Source of the DNA: Clarireedia homoeocarpa
Lineage: Eukaryota; Ascomycota; Leotiomycetes; Helotiales; Rutstroemiaceae
NCBI GenBank assembly: GCA_001465935.1
Contig: LNKV01000025.1
Span: forward strand, 453,609-517,608
Reading direction: 5' to 3'
Length of the DNA: 64,000 nucleotides
Shown: positions 58,553 to 64,000 of the stretch, one piece after another
How the letters are laid out: each line of letters begins with the position of its first letter
Numbering within the stretch: the first letter of the stretch is position 1
The notes under the pieces: generated by a model
Databases searched by the model: none
What the model was told of the DNA's origin: nothing
The model's input: only the letters and a program-made list of their open reading frames with translations
Position numbers and translations under genes: made by a program

Positions 58553-60635
58553 ATGCTTTCTATCTTCACTCTATTCCTGATTGCGATACCAATTTATTTG
58601 GCCTATTCGAACATTTCGAGTTTACGAAGGAACATTGCTGCTGCAAAACGCTCAGGTCTACCATATGTAGTAGCTCGTTAGTTTTCTACTTATATTTAAT
58701 GCATTTCTCTTCTGACTCTCTCCCAGCTATCAACGTATACAATCCACTTTGGTTACTCACCCGTCACAAATGGGTACCTCTACTAAAGAAACTCCCGGAA
58801 TCATGGACATCGAATTGGCTGGAGTAAGTGGTGTCTCGCGGATTCGAATACCAGGGCCTTATTTGGGCTTTACTGACTATATCTTAGCTATCTGGGTCCG
58901 GATTGGTGCTGGGATTTACAATATGAACCATTTGCGAAGACTGGAGATACCCTTTTGATAGTTTCTCCTGGCTTAATTATCGCATACATCTCAAATGCTG
59001 AGGCGACCCATCAAATTGCTACTCGAAGAGAAGCCTTTCCGAAACCTCTTACATCCTATAAAATACTCGAAATATTTGGTCGGAACGTCCTTACTACAGA
59101 AGGTATTGAGTGGAAACAACACAGAAAAATCACATCGCCTAGCTTCACGGAGAAGAATAATGCCTCGGTGTTCGCGGAATCATGCAGACAGACTAAGGGG
59201 ATGCTGAGGAAATGGTTAGGTCCGGACAGCAGTGGAAATGTCACGCTTGAAGAGATACCTACGGACACTATGCGCATTACCCTCCACATAATTAGCAAAA
59301 TTGGTTTCGGGGTGCAATTGCTTTGGCCAGGCGAAGAAATCAAGGGCAAAGAGCAAGAATCCGTTTACAGTAGTAATTGTCCGCCGAAAAATCATACAAT
59401 GAGTTTCGAAAGAGCTTTGAGTACTCTTTTGGAAAACTTGATCTGGGTGCTACTTTGCCCAAAGTGGTTGTTGAGTAAGGTGACCACTCAACTATTCTAT
59501 CCTATCTAACGAATTTTTAGAACGCATGCCATTCCATTCAGCCCAGAAAGCCATGGAATCATACGAGAACTGGAGTCAATACATGAACGAGCTATTTGCT
59601 CAAAAAGCTCAAGATGCGAGGGAAGGAAAAGAGAGCGAAGGAATGGACATTATGGGCTCTTTAGTAAAAAGCGCATATGGTCCTTCCGGAGATGTATTAC
59701 CAAACCGAGCCGAGAAAGGTCAGACTGGCAAGATTGCCCTCTCTGACTCCGAAATTCTTGGCAATGCGTTCGTTATGCTCGTCGCAGGACATGAAACTAC
59801 AGCAAACTCGATACATTTTTCACTAATGGAACTGGCGATAAATCCAACAGCTCAACGACAGATACAAGCGGAAGTGCAGAAGATCTTTGGCGAGACAGAT
59901 CCTGAGACATGGGATTACGAGGCGAATATCAACGCACTTCTCGGTGGTGTCGTCGGTGCAACCCTGAACGAACAGCTCCGGCTGATGCCACCCGTAATCA
60001 ACATACCTAAGTCTGTGGGGAGATCTCAAGACCAGACTATCATAATTGATGGGAAGAAGATTACACTCCCAGCCGGCACTTTTATTAATCTCAATTCCAT
60101 TGGCCTCCATAGAAATCCAAGGTATTGGCCTACCGAACCATCGAAAATCAGTGGGCGGGCGGATGATCTCTATGACTTCAAGCCTGAGAGGTGGGTTGGC
60201 AAGCCGGTCTCCCAAGACCACAAGGAAAGGGAAAGCGCATCTGATTCTTCTTCCGAGGAAGATTTTGGCGGATTCACAGGAAAAGACACTGTCGGAGAAC
60301 TGTTCCGTCCCGTCAGAGGTTCATACATTCCGTTTTCTGATGGTGCGCGCTCGTGCTTGGGTCGCAGACTTGCACAGGTCGAAATCATGGGCGTTCTTGC
60401 AGTGATTTTCCAAAAGTACTCAATCGAGCTTGCTGTTGATGAATGGGCGAGTGACGAGGAAGTTGCGAGAATGTCAATAGAGGAGAAGAGGGAGCTTTAC
60501 AAGAAGGCGCAGGCCAAAGCCCGCGAGACCATTAGAGGAGCTACCACACTACTCACTTTAAAGCTTCATCCCGGGTTCATTCCAGTGCGAGTGGTCAGAA
60601 AGGGCGAAGAAAGATTTCTCAGTATTGCAAATTAG
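58553..60635 (+). CDS. cytochrome P450 monooxygenase
   Basis: Exons 58553..58676, 58727..58823, 58888..59474 and 59521..60635, introns 50, 64 and 46 nt, close to 640 residues, a long P450. An N-terminal membrane anchor (MLSIFTLFLIAIPIYLAY) points to the endoplasmic reticulum. The oxygen-binding I helix reads AGHETTAN at about 358-365. The K-helix ExxR is EQLR at 420-423, FKPERW follows near 490, and the heme-binding loop FSDGARSCLG places the ligand cysteine at 548. An insert rich in S and E (about 500-525) lies before the heme loop. The enzyme would hydroxylate a lipophilic substrate with electrons from a P450 reductase. No biosynthetic partners sit next to it, so the pathway is unknown. Family certain, clan not assigned. 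Confidence 0.93.
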
Positions 60636-61194
60636 TACTCGTTACATGATACCAGACTGTGCATAGTCATACATACATAGACGGCAATGGGAAAGTGCAC
60701 ATTTCACTCAATTCCACAAACTTATTCAACTCAAAGTGTCAATGGATAATCTCGTCTCCCCCGTCCTATCTAGATGGCTTGCCATTACAAAGTCTATTTA
60801 CATGATATGCTGGCTGGGCAAAGACGCAGTCCAGACGTGCATCTGCGATTACTTTTTTCCTGTCTAACGATGCAGGAAGCTCAAATAAAAGAGCATGACG
60901 CCCGAACCCCACAAGCCCGAAGCTTTATTTAAGTACCGGCAGTCTCCCGAGATCTTATCAACTCAATCAACAGTCACGTGCATCTCCTTCTAATCGCTCG
61001 GGGTTGTTAGCGCTTGTTTTGTTGACATTTTTACTACGCGATCCCTCAATTAGCCCCCCACATTACAGGTACTTTTTACTCTTGAACAACCGCATTTTAT
61101 AACCACACTATATTTATTCCAAATTCTTCTCGAGTATAACGTATTACATATATCCGTCGCATTAATTCACGAATTGCACAAAGTTCGCTTCAAC
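60636..61194. other. intergenic 0.56 kb, promoter of the SAP-like gene
   Basis: No gene seen. An AT-rich stretch at 61095-61180 directly before the ATG is likely leader. Confidence 0.5.
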
Positions 61195-62337
61195 ATGTCG
61201 GGGGTTTCGAATTGGATAAAAGCGCAAAGAAAGGCGGAATTGATGGAGCTTGCGGATTCAATTGGCCTACAATAGTATGAGGGATCTCTAAACTCGAAGC
61301 TTACTTCTTGATGCGCTGACACGCTTTGAAGCTATGAGGGAGTGAAGAAGACGGAGCTTGAGGTTGCGCTCGAAGATTACCTCGTCGAAAATGCGGCACG
61401 ATTAGGAGGCGATACGCGTCTTCAACCATACTACCAAAGACGATCTGCTGGGTCGCCCGTAAAGAAAGAACCCTTGTCCATTCTTTCTGATATCGACTCG
61501 AAGAGATCCTTGAGGCGCAGAACGAAACTCATGGAAGAAGTTCCTGATGTCAACGAAACCCAAACGTACGTGTTGCTAGGCGCGAAAGCGCGTTCTGCTC
61601 TGTCGCAAGTGTGCTAACGTCCTCGTGGTGATGATTCGGAATCCGAGAATGCGCTTACACGCGCTGGCACAGCTCTCACACGGACTCCTCGCACCAGCGC
61701 TCTTGCAGTCGCGCAAAGAGTCCCTCTTCCTCCATCCCCAGCTATAGTTGCGGATGTTATCGATCGCCGAACTGCGGTATTACGCTCGAAAGTCGATACA
61801 TTCTGGAAGGAATTGGGCGTGGTTGAAAAGATCGAAAACACCCGTGAGACTGTCTCAAACGTTGCCGCGCTAGAATTCCTCTTGGTGTTGTCAGAAGTTT
61901 TGCAGCTTCAACCCGAGCTCCTAGCAAACAAATACGCGTTCACAATCCCTGCATTAAGCTTCCTACATACCTCAGCATACCCTGTCAAGATTCCGGATTT
62001 GTTTTTGTTGCTCACAAGCTCGTTTTGGGGGCCCTTCACCATTTGGATCCTCACTAGTCTTCTCATTCCGTCATTCGTGGCTTATTTCTTCAACTTGACA
62101 AGCATGCCAACTACACGATCGCATACTCGTTATTTTATTGATCCGTTAACCTTCAACATTGTCAAGGGGCTCTTAACATTTGTGATTTATGGGCAAGATG
62201 CTACCTTAGGTGGTCTTGTGGACCCTAAGCACGTGGCTAGAATTAATTCGGCCTTTTACGGTGGTTATCACAGTGTTCTCGTGGGCGCTGGAGTCGGCAT
62301 TCTGTTCACGATGTACGATGCGGTGCTTAAGAAGTAA
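61195..62337 (+). CDS. conserved fungal SAP-like, multi-span membrane protein
   Basis: Exon 1 is 61195..61274, and exon 2 starts at 61332 after a 57-nt intron that restores LQYYEGVKKTELE. Residues 1-55 resemble a SAP/HeH helix-extension-helix (MSGVSNWIKAQRKAELMELA). A charged linker follows. The C-terminal part, in one open frame to 62337, has four hydrophobic segments, including LFLLLTSSFWGPFTIWILTS, FVAYFFNL, VKGLLTFVIYG and VLVGAGVGILFTMY. HeH plus membrane spans recalls inner nuclear membrane proteins such as Src1/Heh1, but I do not assign it. The junction between about 61570 and 61655 is unresolved: the frame after it needs a phase-0 link, while the strongest donor, GTACGT at 61566, is in phase 2. 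The most plausible acceptor is CCGAG, giving exon 3 from about 61652. About 340 residues in total. Confidence 0.7.
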
Positions 62338-64000
62338 CTTCTACGATTCTCGATATCCGCGACTATATTTCTCGTTCCGAAGGCTCTCTACCTAGTCGAA
62401 TGCATTGCCCATCAATGTAGTGCTAAAAATTTGTTTTGGATACTTTATTCTTTTTCATGGGTTACGAATTATTTCATCTGAGACTCTTTCTCCGCAGCTT
62501 TGAATATGAGGGAGAGATTGGCATTCACGTTCCGTTGTCACTTGCTCCTTATTTTCGTCCCTCCTCGATTCTGGCCAAAATGGTTGCCTCCAGTACTGAG
62601 ATGCATCGGAAAGGCGTTTGAGGCGTGGTTGCTTGGGATGCCTTACTTCTGAGGATCTCTTGGCTCTTTCTTATCAAGTTTTGATATTTTTTCTACTGGG
62701 CTTCTGGAGTTGAGGGACCACGGTGACGGGATTGATTGTTAAGTTTCGGGATGGACAACTTGCGCCGTGTATGGATCGTTTGTCTTTTCCGGTCTCTTGT
62801 TGTTGGTGATTTTGTAGGCAATATCATAGCTTGAATGTCTTATCCGCTTTTTGGTGTTCTATATAATCTGTGAACGATGTCACAGGTGTGACTTTGTCAT
62901 TCTCTCACTGAATGTCAAACTTCGAGAACCTCTCAAAGTACGAAACTGCAGCCACTAAAACAAGCAGTTCTTTTCTTTGAGGATTTTGCTTCAGTCATAT
63001 ATGCTAAGTGACATCTTCTAGTACAAAAGATCAAACATAACGAGTGCGTATTTATCTCGGTCAATTTTCTCGTTCGTTGAGGATCTTGCCATTTCTTTCA
63101 CCTTTCTATGGTCCAGTTGGCCGATCATCCTGCTGTCCCTCAATCATTCCACTATCTCTCACTCATCTCACTGTCCCTCATTAATCTCACCGTCTATGGC
63201 CTGCTTGGGCAAGAACCCCGCTGCTCACCATCATCCTCTTGCAGTTTTCGATTGAGATATACAACAAAAGTAATTCTTTCACTAGACATTGACAATCATC
63301 AACATCACTAACACCCCAACACCATCTCAGTCATACTACGCACTCAGTATAAGAGAAGCACCTGGAGGCATCGAAATCAAAGCGATGGTGGCACTGACAA
63401 GTCGGGTGCGAGGATTCTCAAGAACAAGGTAAGTTACTAAGGCCCATCTACCGACACCCTTACTAGTTTGGTATCTCAAGATAGTTTGCGTCACAGTTTT
63501 CGATAAATATCGTTCAAAGTTCATTGAGAAACAGAAAGAGTATATATCTTCCTAGTTTCGATCAAACCATCAGTAGGTACACTACTGTCCGACCAACTTC
63601 GGATTTACGATCTCTGATGTATCCATTACTTATTACAGTAATCATATACCCGATTGTTCAAGTGAATCTTGGAAATTGAGAACTTATGTATACACTTGCT
63701 AGAATAGGGATCTCAAAAGTATACATTTTGGTTGAATATCAAACTTTGGAGTTGGTCGATCAGTTGGTACACCCACTGATAAACTGCATACATCAACTAA
63801 CCTTGGTAAAATATGTCCAACTATCAATGAAAAGAGAAAGGCGCTTGAGGAAGTTATTCTTGGGCACGTAAAGAGGTAAAACAACTTCGAGGAAGGTTTC
63901 GTGGCTGGGGATATTGAGAATGGAGAAGCTGGTGCTCAATAGAACATTCAACGATTGTTAGGTGGCAGACTACACTCATACTAATCGCTATCTAAACGAT
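62338..64000. other. terminal 1.7 kb, no gene seen
   Basis: No reading frame has recognisable family features. A repeated TCTCACTCATCTCACTGTCCCTC-like pyrimidine stretch lies near 63135-63195. A gene could begin beyond 64000; its promoter may be here. Confidence 0.45.

Noticed and set aside
58553..60635. Secondary-metabolite cluster around the P450
   Set aside because: No polyketide synthase, peptide synthetase, terpene cyclase or dedicated regulator is adjacent; neighbours are a ribosomal protein and a SAP-like membrane protein.
1..64000. tRNA or rRNA genes
   Set aside because: I looked for TTCGA/TTCAA loop contexts with matching acceptor stems; the few GTTCGAAT-like hits lie in exons or introns without a cloverleaf.

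Overview
The window is nuclear DNA of a filamentous ascomycete. The genes carry many short introns, mostly 46-140 nt, with GTANGT-type donors, CTAAC-like branch points and CAG/TAG acceptors. Fungal-only families (HET domain, Zn2Cys6 regulator, But2-type secreted protein, fungal 7TM protein) sit beside standard eukaryotic ones. A Leotiomycete such as a Sclerotiniaceae relative fits the protein sequences as I remember the families, but I ran no search, so that placement is inference. Exon boundaries were worked out by hand from splice signals and reading phase; most genes close exactly in frame.

Left part (1-18 kb): a THEM6-like thioesterase (minus), a seven-helix receptor-like membrane protein (minus), a repeat-rich 2.4 kb spacer, the autophagy protein Atg5 (plus), a Yippee zinc protein (minus), ornithine decarboxylase antizyme with a programmed +1 frameshift (plus), and the selective-autophagy receptor NBR1 (plus). 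ATG5 and NBR1 lie about 8 kb apart.

Middle (18-30 kb): the i-AAA protease adaptor Mgr3 (minus) diverges from a MAPR/Dap1-type heme protein (plus). A secreted But2-domain protein follows, then a DHA1 drug:H+ antiporter with an apparently donor-less intron, a Cockayne syndrome A-like WD40 protein (minus), and a divergently transcribed Rrn10-like Pol I factor.

30.3-48.8 kb: gene-poor DNA full of microsatellites and homopolymers. An 8.4 kb spacer precedes a six-exon Zn2Cys6 transcription factor of about 1,101 residues; 3.4 kb more follows. An orphan coiled-coil protein sits at 45.8-46.4 kb.

Right part (48.8-64 kb): a hexose transporter with eight exons, a HET-domain protein, a 2H phosphoesterase, ribosomal protein eL42 (minus, ATG-only first exon), a cytochrome P450, and a SAP-like multi-membrane-span protein. 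The last 1.7 kb holds no gene I can support.

I found no tRNA, rRNA, CRISPR array, intact transposon or classical secondary-metabolite cluster. The genes look like ordinary, independently regulated neighbours. The strongest special feature is the antizyme frameshift, a known mechanism that breaks simple gene models.
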